64,000 nucleotides of DNA from Apostichopus japonicus (lineage: Eukaryota > Echinodermata > Holothuroidea > Aspidochirotida > Stichopodidae): the NCBI RefSeq assembly GCF_037975245.1, contig NC_092562.1, positions 23,861,554-23,925,553 on the forward strand. Reading direction: 5' to 3'. The translations under genes were made by a program, and so were the position numbers. Each line of letters starts with the position of its first letter. Within the stretch, counting starts at the first letter, position 1. Shown one piece after another: positions 32,236-47,200 of this stretch. A model generated the notes under the pieces. That model had not been told where the DNA came from. It worked only from the letters and a program-made list of their open reading frames with translations, and did not search any database.

Positions 32236-35200
32236 GTAAAATCAGGATTTTTTTCCAGCTCTTTTGGTCGGTGGAATGTTGAGATACTCACTATGATATC
32301 ACTAAGTACTAGACTACTCGTCTAGAATGAACTGGTAACGTGCTAACACTAACCTCTGACAGGGACCATTCATATCAGATACATGTATTAAGACAATACA
32401 CGGCAGTTTTTTTTTAAAAGCATGCATTTCATTGGTTGCTTCATAGCAACCAAAGTGTTTTTGTGAAAAACACAGTTTGTAACTCGATACTTAGTAGCCG
32501 GTAATACTGATACTGTCCAACTTTGGATCAGGTTCCATTAATTCCGACATTATCCGGCCATCATTACTTGGCAGCCTGCCAGCGTTACTGTGAATATGTC
32601 CTGCTCTTTCATGAGCTTGAAATGGGTGGTACATATATTCCAAAACACCATATTTTTTTTGTTCAAGCTCGGCACGGAAGCTCTTGAAGAATGCTTCGGA
32701 TGCAGTCAGTTAGCCGTGCTCTTGGCGCAAGGAACATGACTTTGAATTTCCTTATATTTAGCCCGACGAATAACTCAACGATAATTGCATCTGTTGAAAC
32801 TTTTGATTTCATCAATGATTACATAAGGCGGTACAAAAACGAAAGTACCGTTTGTTTGCAGTTTACACTTTCCACTAAATGCACCACTCTCTAAAATGAC
32901 TGATTGATGATTTTACAGTCATGATAGGCAGACTTTAAAAATAGGCTGCTTTTATTGATGAAACCAAAAGTTGTAGAAACCATATCATTGAAGTTTTAGA
33001 AAGTTTCACATAATCGATGAGAAAAATATGACCAGAGTGCACTCTATGTTAACTTATGTTTTATGTGTTTTCCATTAGATATTTTTGTGTATTAATTAAG
33101 TATACTTCAATTCTTCTAGTCTTAAAGACTTTCTTTCTGGTGTCCTCAAATTGATCTGTCTGTTCCAAATCCCCACCCCCCCCCAAATAAGTTTGTCAAT
33201 GTTGTGGTGTAGTATATAGCAGAATGAGTACTGTAGAAAGTAAACTGTCTCTTAAGTATCACTTCTGCTATCGATAAGAACATTAATAAAAAAAATTGCA
33301 TCCATGGTTTTGTTGCTCAGTCTCTCCAAAACTGATACTGAACATGAGAAAACTTGATTTATATTTATTTTATTTAATTACCAAATTTATATAGCACTCA
33401 TTTCATGCTTTTCAAAGCATGTTCAAAGCGCTTTACAATGACAACAAAATGACAAAACCCTTAAAATATGAATAAAATATAAATATGAAAATTGACACAG
33501 CTTAAATATTAATATATAAAAAAAATATATACGTACATATAAATGAAGGAATATATAATTTTAAAAATAAAATAGATTTACAGTGAAATTCCTAAGAACG
33601 AAAAAAAGTTAGTAAATTTAAGTAACAAAATAACAAGACTTCTTCAGAGCATTGGAGGTCCAAAACCTGGTAAGCTTTGGCATCTAAATTCCAAAAGTGC
33701 AGCCTCTCCAGTCATAGGCATCTAGGCATACACCAGTACTAGTTTATTACAGCTGTGTAGTTTGTGTTATCTTATTGTTAACTATATTCCATAACCTACT
33801 GTACTTTTGTTGTACAGTATGGAACATAAGAACTGCTGATTTTAAGATACAGGTAAAGGACTCAAATAAGTCACATACAGTATATCTCATTTCCATAATT
33901 TCATTTACACAGTTTTTAACTGCTTGTTTATATTTCATAGAAGTGTTTATATCTGTTTTTTTTTGTTTTGGTGATAGGTTAGTTAGGAGGGGAAGGAATA
34001 AATAATATACTATTTGATTCACCATCTCCTACCAGTTTTGCCTTGCATAGGTTCTAAACATTTCTCCAATGAAATGCACAATGCACCTCAAAACCCAACA
34101 GAACTCTACCCCCTAATCCACTTTGGATTGTTCGGTTGCACCAAAGTTACCTCGTCCGGGACCGTACTTTGAAACAACTCTTTGCAACTGACTGTGATAT
34201 AGTACTGTATCGGTATATCGTAAACAATATATGAATATTGTCTGACACTTGAATTAGCACAGTATCATATGTAGATGTGATGCATAGTTATTAGACAGTA
34301 CTGTACTATATATACTACACATTTATGTTTCAAACGTCACATAGTCCATTTTCCCCAAAATACTTCCTCTAACTCTGTCTAACCAGCAAAGGAACTAACT
34401 GCAGATAAGGATACACAAGGAAATCACTGTTTTGAATCGCCGATGGGCTTCCATGCTGTCATAACAATAAACATGTATACTCTACAGACTAGGTTGTAGT
34501 TCTAACTTCCTGTATATATATATATAGATATATGTATTATGTACAGTATTTCATATTGTATTATGTACAGTATATATATTATGAACAGTATTGCATATAT
34601 TGTATGATGTACAGTATATATGTACAGTATTGCATATTGTATTATGTACTATATTATATACAGTATTGCATATTGTATTATGTACAGTATATATATTATG
34701 AACAGTATTGCATATATTGTATGATGTACAGTATATATGTACAGTATTGCATATTGTATTATGTACTATATTATATACAGTATTGCATATTGTATTATGT
34801 ACAGTATATATATTATGAACAGTATTGCATATATTGTATGATGTACAGTATATATGTACAGTATTGCATATTGTACTATATTATGTACAGTATTGCATAT
34901 TGTATTATGTATGTCAGTATAATGTACAGTATTTCATATTGTATTATGTACAATATATATTATGTACAGTATTGCATATTGTAATATGTACAGTATATAT
35001 ATTATGTACAGTTATTGCATATTGTATTATGTACAGTATATGTACAGTATTGCATATTGTATTATGTACAGTACATATATGTATTATGTACAGTATTGCA
35101 TATGTTTAATTATGTACAGTATTGCATATTAGAGAATTGTGTCATATAATAATGTCATCTTGAGAAGAAAAGTGTTGAGTTCAACTTTTGTCTTTCTCTA

Positions 35201-38200
35201 GATGTAACAGTTATTAACTGAACATTATATTTAAGGGTGCAGATGTCATCGATCTACAGTACCTACAGTGTAGACGGGCTATTAATTACAATTGAATGAA
35301 AAGAAAGCAATGGTTACTTTACTTCAGGCAGCAATCTGGTTGAGCAATCTTCCATAAGAAAAAAAACCCTTATCAAACTATAGTATTATATATATAATTT
35401 AAATTTAATTCCCAAAGTTTCCCATTTTTTCCCAACTTTGCTCCTCTATGGGCTATTATTAACCAGATGGTATTTCTATGCAAACCTATTCTTGCTTTCC
35501 TCTTCTTTTTTTCCCTCTTTCCATCCTTTTCTTTAAGTACAACTTTATCTATTTTTTACTTTCAGAGGACATGATTTCCCTTGGTATTGTCACACCAAGC
35601 CTTTGCAAACATTGTAAGTATACGTGACTGAAACCAGCCAATTTGCCCCATATTCTGGTACATTTCTTGTGTGTGATAATCTCATTAAAAATCTGCTGAA
35701 ATTTTTCATAAAACTCTTTTTGTTTGCAAGATATATCACATTTGAGTTTTGATAAATCTGGGAAACTCATTGAATATGTGCAAACTCTGACGTGGAGTGT
35801 TGGGCTCATCAAAGTGTTTGCCCTTAATGAGTTAACCCCTAATTACAAAGCCAACATATATATATTATTTGAAAAATGTGATGTTTCGCCTTTCAAAGAA
35901 AACAATGAAATGTTTCAAACAATTGCCTAAGGCCACAGACACATGTGTCCAGTGTCCTTGAGACAAAGGTTGTGAAGACATAGGGATTACATAACAGAAG
36001 AGTAGGCAGTCGATCCCTGTACATCATCAATGTGCATAATTAGCTATGTTTATTAATATATTTAAACAAGGATTGAGAAAGGACTTGTAAACTAGTCAAT
36101 CTTTGATGGATTTTGATGGGAGTTGCAGCTATTTTTATGATTTCTAATGCCTATACAGGTAAGAGTGATTAGGAATATCATGTTCGTAAGTGTCCGTAGA
36201 CCTGTAAGATGATATCTTGCCAGGGTTATTACTGCAATGCTGTACTTAAACTGATAGTACGCTGAGTTGTGTTATCTGCACGAATGCAATATTGATGTAG
36301 TAGTACTGTACAGCTAAAGAAGTGTAAATCTTGCGAGCACAGAACCTGATGAATAATTTATTACCTGGAGGTGTTATAAATTTGATATATGAAGACATTT
36401 GATCAATTTATCTGAAATTAACTACATGAACTGTACTAAACATCTGCTCTTTATGGTTGTAAATTGTGACATGAACATTAGACTCATTAGGTCATTGTTA
36501 CCGCTGGTTCCTATATATATGGTTCTTGTTCATGTAGGTAGGTTTTATTTTGGGGGCTTGATTATCATATGTATATATAGAGCTGTTTACAATATGATCG
36601 GCATGAGAGTCAGTGCCATCAAAGCTGGTTGAAAAGTGTGGTCTTAAATTGAATGTCCCTGTATATTTTAATATCTTTCAATCTTGCCTCTTGTTCCTGA
36701 AGGTGATGATTTCATTTGGGGGACTGGTAGAGTGGCGTGGAGGTACAAAGACACTCCAGATCTCTTCCATAAGCAGTGTACACCGTTCGCTTCCACTTAT
36801 CCACGGAAGAAAGTCGATTCCAATTACGCACTCAGCCAAAGAGAAGCGGTAAGCGTACTGTTCATGTATGTGTATTCCTCAGGAGGGATATTTGAGCAGA
36901 TCTACGGTCGGTAATCTGTCTTGAGATTTAACGTTGGGGGTCTGAATATCCTGGGATCCAAGTTCCCTTCGTCGGTGCTCATGTGTGTACGTGGCATTAG
37001 TGTTTCTTGAAGGGCTCACATAGACAAGGGATACATGCAAGGTCACCTGTATGATATTTAGCTGACATGAGCAGTCACGTACCTTGAGCACTGTTAATGA
37101 CTCTTGCAGCTTTGACCTGCTGTCTGTGTACAGTGTATTGTCATGGTAACATACATTGTAAACAAAAATCTTTCGTACTAGTGTTACTGTACCCTGTTCC
37201 CTACAGCATGTAGTTTTAAGATGTAATTATAATAATAACATATTATGACATTTGTATAGCGCTTAATACAGCGTTTCAAAGCGCTCTACAAAGTAGGAAA
37301 GAGATAAAGGAAACCCAGGAAAAAAGAAGCTAGGAATCAAACAAATGTTTTAAGTTGTCTCTTGAAAATACAGAGGGAGGAAGAGTCACAAATGAAATGG
37401 CATGATCGCCATAACGATACTGATAATGTATACTGGTAACCACTAGGTAGCATCTTAAATGGTAGGCTTGACCCGTCCAATGGACACTTAGCTACTGTAT
37501 AACACACCACTGCAAGGTAACCCATCGTCTGTACGAAGAAAGCTAACAAAATTACATATTTATAAAAACTACACTCAGGTGAGTGGAAAATTGGGAAAGG
37601 TTATTCAAATTCGAATGAAGATAGTGCTGTAGCTTGAATTTATTGGGTCATATCCTCTCAAATTTGTATGTGTTGTGAGAAAGTTGATCAACATTGGACA
37701 GCTGCAGTATTTCCATTTTAGTAGGATAATATATTTGGAATGTTCAAAGGTTGCATGACTTCTTTGGGACAATCGTTTGCTTCACAAGAGTGGTCTCCCT
37801 ATAAACATGTGGTTGTCATTTGTGTACCGATGGCTGATTTTTGAGGACAGTCTAAATACTGGAAATGAATATATTAAAAGGAATAATTCTCACTGTATTA
37901 TGTCTCCCTTTCCTACCTCAATACGCTTGACATTACAAGGATGGTTCTATGTGATGTTGCATCATTTTGAGGATTTTGTTTCATTATGTCCTACTGTTAT
38001 CTGAGAGGATTCAAGTGTTAACATTTCTTGGTCAATGTCCCCCTTATAGCCTCTCGAACATTGGAATATAGAAGATGTACTTAATTGGATGGCGGTGACC
38101 AATCTGTACAGGTACGCAGAATTATTCAGGACCAAAGGAGTAGACGGAAACAAACTTGCAAATCTCAGCGAACAGGAGCTGGAGGTGAGTTTAAGTGATT

Positions 38201-41200
38201 TCTCAGATCTCATCATTTCAAATAGTTAGTCAATGTCAGATCTGCTTCGCTGCTTTTGTACATGGCTATCTTCGGTTAAAGAACACACATCTACTTGCCA
38301 TCATCTTTATCTCAGCACATTTCATCCCATTGTGGAGTGCAGGTTCATTCGATGTAGGAACCACTGTAGGGTACCGTTGGTGCTCTGGTGTTGGTTTTCC
38401 CATCTGAAATGGTGTTCCAAATTCTAGAAAAATCCCAAACGATGAATTTTTTCTTTAATTTGATAGCCCCCTACTAGAAATGAAATGTAAGTTACGAGCC
38501 ATTCTGCTTCTCTCACATACACATGTGGCAACTTAGCATCGTAAAGTAACTGGCCGATTACAACAACTAACACATTTCTTCCAATATTTTTACCGGTCTA
38601 GAACATGGGCTTGCTGGACGAGTTTCACAGAAAGTGTATTATCTACACAAGGGATGAGTTGAATGGACGAGGAAGCAGTGCATCCAATCATGTTAATCCA
38701 GATGCTTGTGAGTATGACTAGCATTATCTACACCAGGGATTTGTTAGAATGGATTAGGATATAGTGGATCCATTGGTATTAATTCAGATGCTTGTGAGTA
38801 TGACTAGCAGTATCTACACCAGAGATTAGTTAGAATGGATTAGGAAATAGTGGATCCAAAGGTATTAATCCTGATGTTTGTGAGTATGACTAGCATTATC
38901 TATACCAGGGATTAGTTAGAATGGATTAGGATATAGTGGATCCAAAGATATTAATCCAGATGCTTGTGAGTATGACTAGTATTATCTACACCAGGGATTT
39001 GTAAGAATGGATTAGGATATAGTGGATCCATTGGTATTAATCCAGATGTTTGTGAGTATGATTAGCATTATCTATACCAGGGATTAGTTAGAATGGATTA
39101 GGATATAGTGGATCCAAAGATATTAATCCAGATGCTTGTGAGTATGACAAGCATTATCTACACCAAGGATTAGTTAGAATGGATTAGGATATAGTGGATC
39201 CAAAGATATTAATCCAGATGCTTGTGAGTATGACAAGCATTATCTACACCAAGGATTAGTTAGAATGGATTAGGATATAGTGGATCCAAAGATATTAATC
39301 CAGATGCTTGTGAGTATGACTAGTATTATCTACACCAGGGATTTGTAAGAATGGATTAGGATATAGTGGATCCATTGGTATTAATCCAGATGTTTGTGAG
39401 TATGATTAGCATTATCTATACCAGGGATTAGTTAGAATGGATTAGGATATAGTGGATCCAAAGGTATTAATCCAGATGCTTGTGAGTATGACTGGCATTG
39501 CCTACACCAGGGATTAGTGGTATGAATTAGGATATATTGGATCCAAAGGTAGTAATCCAGATGATTGTGAGTATAACTAGCGTTATCTACACCAGGGATT
39601 CTAAGTTAGAATGGATTAGGATATTGTGGATCCAAAGGTATTAATCCAGATGCTTGTGAGTATGACTAGCAGTATCTACACCAGAGATTAGTTAGAATGG
39701 ATTAGGAAATAGTGGATCCAAAGGTATTAATCCAGATGTTTGTGAGTATGACTAGCATTATCTATACCAGGGATTAGTTAGAATGGATTAGGATATAGTG
39801 GATCCAAAGGTATTAATCCAGATGCTTGTGAGTATGACTGGCATTATCTACACCAGGGATTAGTTGTATGGATTAGGATGAAGTGGATCCAAAGGAATTA
39901 ATCAAGATGTTTGTGAGTATGACAAGCATTATCTACACCAGGGATTAGTTGTATGGATTAGGATTTAGTGGATCCAAAGGTATTAATCCAGATGTTTATG
40001 AGTATGACTAGCATTATCTACACCAGGGATTAGTTGTATGGATTAGGATGAAGTGGATCCAAAGGAATTAATGAAGATGTCTGTGAGTATGACTAGTATT
40101 ATCTATACCAGGGATTAGTTGTATGGATCAATGCATCCAACCATTTCAGACCAGTTTTGACAGCATTAATTTATATTATGTACATGAGTATAGAGAATCC
40201 TATGATTATTTTTTTGATTTGAACTTTTCTGAGAACATTTTACAAAGATTCTTGGAATTGAGATTACTGATTTCTTGCCTCCAACTCACAAAGTCCTTAA
40301 GTTTTAAATAAAACAAACCCTAAAATTGTTAAATTGTTCATGAATAAACTTGCAGTTATTTAAATTGATGACAGACAGAATGGTGAATCTAATATCAAAA
40401 CAACAGAAGTAGTGAAGACTTCCTCCACAAATGAAGATATTCAGTGAAATGATCGAGTCTCTCCTGTTTGTTTGCAGCCTTTCAACACACAGCTAAACAC
40501 CATAACTTGATGGAATACACATTCTCTAAGCTTACGTGGTGTGCGAAATGCCGAAGGTTTATGTATGGATTGGTGCAGCAGGGCCTCTACTGTAAAGGTA
40601 AAAACTTCCGAGTGTTTGAGCCTTCCTAGCGATGTGGAAAGGATGAAGCAACAGGGTTTTTTAGTTTCCATTTTACTGATGGAGATGTAACTTTCAATTA
40701 TATGATGAGGATTATTCGGCAAATAATTATAATTTTCAGTAATGTGACCATATGGCAATGAATGTTCAGAATCTCATGATATGACAAGGAAAATTCACTT
40801 ATATGACATTGAATATTCAGTTCATATGTACATGATGTTCTGTAATATGTAATCTAGTCAGTGTAGAATCGGAATTGTTGAAAATTCATTCATACAATCA
40901 TGTAATATTGATATGAAGAGACACTATAGAACCTTTATGTATGGTTTTGTCAAATTCTCTTTAGAAAGTCATTTAACAATTAATAATCTCAAAATAGTGC
41001 TGATGTATATCATGTTGTCCTTTACATTTTATTACAGTATTATTTAAATAACATATCCCAAGAAACCAAATTTTAGGCAGTACTAAAGTGTAACAATCCT
41101 AGTTCACTTTCCACTCTGTAATCATTGAATTTATTCCATAAACATGAATTGAAGCATGTTTTTCAGACCAAAACCTTTTCTCAGCTGGTGTTACACCCAG

Positions 41201-44200
41201 TTGCTAGACAGCAATCTATAGGTAGCTTACATTGTTGGTTTTATATGCAACCAAGGTAGGCTGACATATTTCTTGTGAGGAGTAATTATTAACCTTTTTT
41301 TTCATGATGCCTTTGTCTTGATTAACTTTGGTAGTTCCATCTTTGGTCATGCTTGCACAAGAGAACACTAAATGATCCAAGAAAAGTTGTATCAATACCC
41401 ATCCATGATTCTATCACCATGAAATGATTACAGACCATGAAATGATTACAGACCATGAAATGATTACAGACCATGAAATGATTACAGACCATGAAATGAT
41501 TACAGACCATGAAATGATTACAGACCATGAAATGATTACAGACCATGAAATGATTACAGACCATGAAATGATTACAGACCATGAAATGATTACAGACCAT
41601 GAAATGATTACAGACCATGAAATGATTACAGACCATGAAATGATTACAGACCATGAAATGTTTACAGACCATGAAATGATAACAGACAGAGAACAAATGA
41701 TCAACATCTTTTTATAACCTTGCTATAAAGCCTTCCCTGTATCATCTTCCTTACAGTGTGCAATTGTGCATTCCATCGTACTTGTGCTGCCACTGGACTA
41801 CCGAAATGCAATGCAAAAGCCATAAACGACAGTGGCATGAGAGAAAAAGGTAAGAACTAGAGTAGTTAGATGTATTAAGACTGCATCATATAGTAGCTAG
41901 TATCGATATAATTTACCTGATTTGTCACAGTGGAATAGAAATATCTGCAAAGAATATCTATGTCTCATTCCAATCCTTCCGTTCAACTCATTTATTCGCT
42001 TTTCATTTGTAGGTTTCACAGATTAACTTATTTAATCCTTCTTGCAACAAAACTAGCCAAAATTGTTGTCCTACCCTATACCTCACCCCTGACCTCCCTT
42101 TGGTAATATCTACCAAACCTTTTACTGCATAAGGGGACATGTTTACAGAGTTCTTTGCTCCTTGCTATCAAAGGAATGGATCTTTTTTCAGTAGAAGCTA
42201 AACTCGCTTTTGTGGTGAATAATCCAAAGGGTCTTTGGAGATTTGAATATGTATCACAATTTCATTTATATTGTTTCTTCTCCACATAAGATTCATTAGT
42301 TAATGAATTTTTAAATTTTTTTTGTGCTTTATATTTTTATTCTGTTTGGTTTTATGTTGTACATGTTAGACATTAGTTAAGTATTTGTGTACTAAATGCA
42401 TCATCCATTTATTAATTTATTTTTTCTGGTTTATTCAGCTGGAGTATTCTGTCAACCACTTGAAGAACAATTTCAAGTAGAAACAGAGAATGCCCCAGTG
42501 GTGATCGTAAAGTGTGTGGAAGCCATTGAAAGTAGAGGTATTTATTTGACATTTTGAGTGTTTCTGATCTTGGACCAAATATTAAACCTTTAAAAAGTGC
42601 TCACCTTTTAGAAAGAAGTCCAGACTCTGAGGAACAAAGTAATATAAATATGTTGGCTTGAAAAAGGTAAAACATAAAGTGTTATCCTTGTGTACTCCTT
42701 TATCACACAAAACAGTTCACCATGACAACCATTAATTCGTGACCCAGGCTCAAGGCATTTTGAACTTCATCAGTGAATTGCCCCCCTCGCATGCTAATAA
42801 TTGTCATCTTAACTTCAACAAGTTTTTTAGGTCCCACTGTCAAACTATTTCCCTAATCCTTAATCCCTCCCCCTCCTCCAATCCATTGTGGGCTGGAGAT
42901 ATCAGTAAGGAATCTGCACTACAGCCAATATATTGCACACAAAAAAAGTTTGAAAAGTGTCAACTAATCTTCAAGAAGCATTTATAAGTCCCATTGTCAA
43001 TATACCCCTACACATCATCCCACCCCCCCACACTAACACACAGTTTTGTGGCATTTAATTGTCCACATTAACCCTTCGTCAATTGATCTAGAGATGAGTT
43101 TGATAGTCAGAATGCCATCCAGGTAAGGATCTTTCTTGTAAGATAATATCTGATTTCACCTTCAGATACTCCTGTTAGAGGGCTCTATCGTACATCGGCG
43201 TCCACGATACCGGTAAATGAAATTAAAGAACAGTTCAACGAGAATCCCGACAAGGTGGACCTCTCAAAGTGTTCAGATGTCCACATTATCACAGGTGTCC
43301 TCAAGAGGTACCTGAGGGAGCTACCAAACCCAGTCATTTCTCTGGAGATGTATGACGAATTTCTTGCAGCTATAAGTAAGTTCATCTGACCTTCTGAATA
43401 CTCATGAATTGACCTCTTCACCATCAGCGAGTCAGTTGGGAAAATCCTCCAATGCTAACACCACTCTACGCTCTCCTCTGAGATCATGATTTAAAGCACT
43501 CGTACTGACAGTATGAACAGTTCCTCACCTGTACCTAATATTAGCATGATATTCATACTTCTCAAACTGCTGTACAGGTTTTTCTTCTGTGAAGCATGAG
43601 AACTATTTCTCCACAAAATGATTGGGTGTTATTTTTCTCTAAGTGTGTTTGAGGAAGCCTAAACTTCCCCTGGGTTGTCTGTTAGTCACAGCTATGTTAT
43701 TTATCATGTGTGGTCAGTTGTGGGTCATGTGTGGGTCAGTTATCATGTGTGGGCCAGTTATGCAAAATAGTGTCTGGAGTATTCCTAGGAGTGTTTTCTT
43801 CTCATCCTTCAAAATGTTGGCACCTTGGCCTATTGTTCTTTTTTCTTCACATATAAACCTAGATGAGTTCGGTCATTATTAAATTTAAATGTTCACTTGA
43901 ATTATGGTTACTGCTTTCACAATCAATACTAGATAGTCTGAATGTTCTTTCCCCATTTCTGAATCATTCCCACACAAAGCCAGATATAGTTTAGAATCTC
44001 TGTCTCTCTGTAAATAATAATAATAATAAAAATAATAATAATAAATAAGTCCTTAATATAGCGCCAAATACGAAAGGCCTCTAGGCTCTTTACAAAACCT
44101 AAAAAATATTAAGAAAATTAAAGACAGAGAAATCAAAAAAGAAATTTATGCAGCAAAGAACAAGAAAACTATCATCACCCCTACTTACACCCCTCCCCTT

Positions 44201-47200
44201 TCCATAATTTTTTCTCCAGGTGTCTCAAGAGAAGGGGACCGAGAAGCCCGGCTACTTGACTGCGTACAGAGGCTTCAGCATGCCCATCGGTCAACACTCT
44301 CTTACCTGATGGCTCATTTTGCTAGAATCTGTCAGAAGACAGACAATCAGATTCAGCCCAGACATCTCTGCTTTGTTTTCTGTCATATTCTTCTTAGACC
44401 GCCAAGAAATAAAATTTTGTGAGTAACGTTATACTGTATTAGTGTATTAGTAATGGTTATTGCATGGAACAATGCATTAAGCATTTACTAAATACAGGAG
44501 TGATGTGGTGGAGGGGGGGTTGGGGAGGATGGGGGGGAGAGGGTACATGGAATTTTCAGAGGTTAGGTGTTAGGAGTTAGGATAAGGATACTTGCTTCAT
44601 CATTTATCTTGTCACCTGACAATATCTTTTTGAATCTGTTTGGATAAGTGGTCATGAGAAATTGCCTCTACATTTTGTAATTGCAAACTAAATAATTGAT
44701 ACAACTTCCAGACAAGTTGCAATAATTTGGGAGTTTTTAACTCTTCCAAAATTACTTGCAAGACCTTAAAAGAGAATCTAATTTAGGCCGTCAAATTTCT
44801 CATTATGGAAAGTTTTGCTGTAAAATAAAGATAGTAAACCCACTGCTGCATTTATATAAAAATTTAAAATATTGAGATCATCTGGACGGACAAATATACT
44901 GTGTTGTGAAATTTGCCTTGCAGTTAAACGGCAGCCCCATGTGCTGGCCACTGTGCCTTAGTTACATCAATTTGGTTAGACCAAATCCTCCAGTTATCAG
45001 CACAACTACCTAATAGAGAAATTTGTGTGTTCAATGCATTTCGATGTAATGGCTTGTCTGTTTCATATGGAAACCGTCGATGTTTGCCGGTGTTAATATT
45101 CCGTGGGACAATTTTGGTGAACTGTATGGCACAGATCATACTTTCAGGTATCTTTCAATGGCAGTTAAGTTACAGCCCTCCTCTTACCAGACTTTTGAGA
45201 GACCATGTTATTTTGTTACTTTGTCACTTGAATGTACTTCTGAACTAGCTTGTAAGAAATATACAACATAATGATTGCAGTGTCTCGTGGGAGTTGTTGT
45301 CGTTAGCAACCAAAGTGACACCAAACCTTTTCCCGTTCCTCTCTGACAGACATGTCATTCACAATACAGACGCTCATCGGAAAATCGTACTAACTTTAAT
45401 CGAGAAGGGAGACTGGGGTGTGATTCAGCCCACACCGATACCTCCTGGTAAGAATAACTCGGTGGTCATCACCTCAACCTTTCAGGTCTCTCTTCACGAG
45501 AGCAGCTGGTTTGGTTTGTCTCGCCATCATGTACCCTCGAACAGAAATCAGTTCATGATGTACAGATTACAAATGGATTGATTTATTGATTGATTTATTC
45601 ATTTAAAGGAAGGTTTCCAGATATATCAATATTGTCAGCTTTCTTTGATCTGCTGATGTACCAGTTTACTCATACTTTCTAAAATTTTGATGGATTCATT
45701 TAATTAGACTAAAGAGTTTGTAGATATCAGAGATCCGCCATGATCTCCTGATGCACCAGTTTTATTCATAATATGGAATTGATTTATTTATTGCTTTTCT
45801 GCAGAAATTCCTGACAGAAATGCAGCGTACGCTCCGATCACTGGTGCGACCAACGGCGGGCCTAAAACCTTAGAGGAGGCAGAGTGGTACTGGGGGAGTA
45901 TATCAAGGTAAGTTGTTAACCTCAAGTCCTAAGAGTGGGCACCTTAGAAGGGCCATTCTCGGTCACGTGTGTGACGGAAAAATGGGGAGATTTGCACTTT
46001 ACCACTAAGTAACTACTTTTAGGTAAAGAAAGTTGGGTTGATTGTAGTACTTAAGTACGCACTAGGGGACTCTTTTACAAAACCATATATCTTAGCCAAA
46101 ATCAGAACATTCATGTGCTGGCAGAGGTCATAGAGGAGGCAGAGTGGTATTGGGGGAGTATATCAAGGTAAGTTATTCAAGTCCTTAGAAGGGGCACCTT
46201 AGAAGAGGCATCCTAGAATAGGGGGGCCTCAAACCTTAGAGGAGTCAGAGTGGTATAGAAGAGGCAGCAGGGAGTGGGGGGGGGGCAGGGAACGAGTTGA
46301 AGGAGACACACTAATCTCTTGTGGACATAGATGATAATTTTAGATGATAATCTCTAACAGCATTTTGTAATTAATTCATCATCTTCTGATTCTCATTTAT
46401 CTCCCTTCCCTCCATCTTTTTTCACTTGCACTTCGTAGCCACCAATATTTCACCTTCCTTGAATTTTGGGGGCTGGAAAGTTCTCGTAGAGCTGTACAGA
46501 CGTGACATTTAGGTACACTCACGATGTGTTTCTATCTCTCTTTTCTCGCTTTCCATCCCGTACATTCTTTCCTTCGATTCATTTTGCTTAGTCGCAAACA
46601 ATGAGAAATGTTACGTTTTCTCCACGTTTTAGGGAAGAAGTTAACGAGAAGCTCCGAGATATGCCCGATGGAACATTTCTGGTCAGAGATGCTGCTAACA
46701 AGTTCCAGTCTGGAGACTACACACTCACACTAAGGTAAATATCAGGTGGGATAGAGGGGGTGGGGGGATAAAGGGGGTGGGGGTGGGATAGAAGGGAGTG
46801 GGATGGGAGGGGGGATGTTCACACCCTCCCTAATTAAAGTCCCACGCCACAAAAAGAGGTTGTTATTAACCTTAAATTTTTCAATAACAGTGCTTGTTAC
46901 AACAAAGCTAATTTTGTTTCTAAGAGATTCCCATTTATAAATTAAAAAAATCTATCTAGCAAAGTCAATGGATATATTCCTTGGAAAGCCAGAATTTGCA
47001 AATACTTAAGATGAATTTTAAGTATTGTACAAGTTAGTTTTTCATCTTTGAGTATTTTTTTTCAAATCTTTTTCGGTGTGTTCTGTTTTATAGGAAAGGA
47101 GGGATCAACAAACTGATCAAGATTTACCATAAAATGGGGCATTATGGCTTCACAGAACCTTTGAAGTTTCATTCAGTGGTAGAATTGATACATCACTACA

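Larger units (their letters stand above)
32236..35565 (+). other. p85 intron 1
   Basis: Phase 1 intron. It contains a short repeat fragment with ATAGCACTC/AAAGCGCTTTACAA (about 33355-33440) and the TACAGTATT array at about 34525-35130. No further exon is seen. Confidence 0.7.
43376..44219 (+). other. p85 intron 9
   Basis: Phase 1 intron with two dispersed repeats: the foldback family at 43432-43580 and the TAGCGCC/CTTTACAAAA fragment at about 44020-44100. Confidence 0.6.

Noticed and set aside
34532-35109. Long tyrosine/cysteine-rich open frames
   Set aside because: They are translations of the TGTACAGTAT tandem array in p85 intron 1; no splice support or protein-like composition.
41322-41717. 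MITDHE and FMVCNH repeat proteins on both strands
   Set aside because: An 18-bp perfect minisatellite leaves several frames open on both strands; it lies inside an intron.
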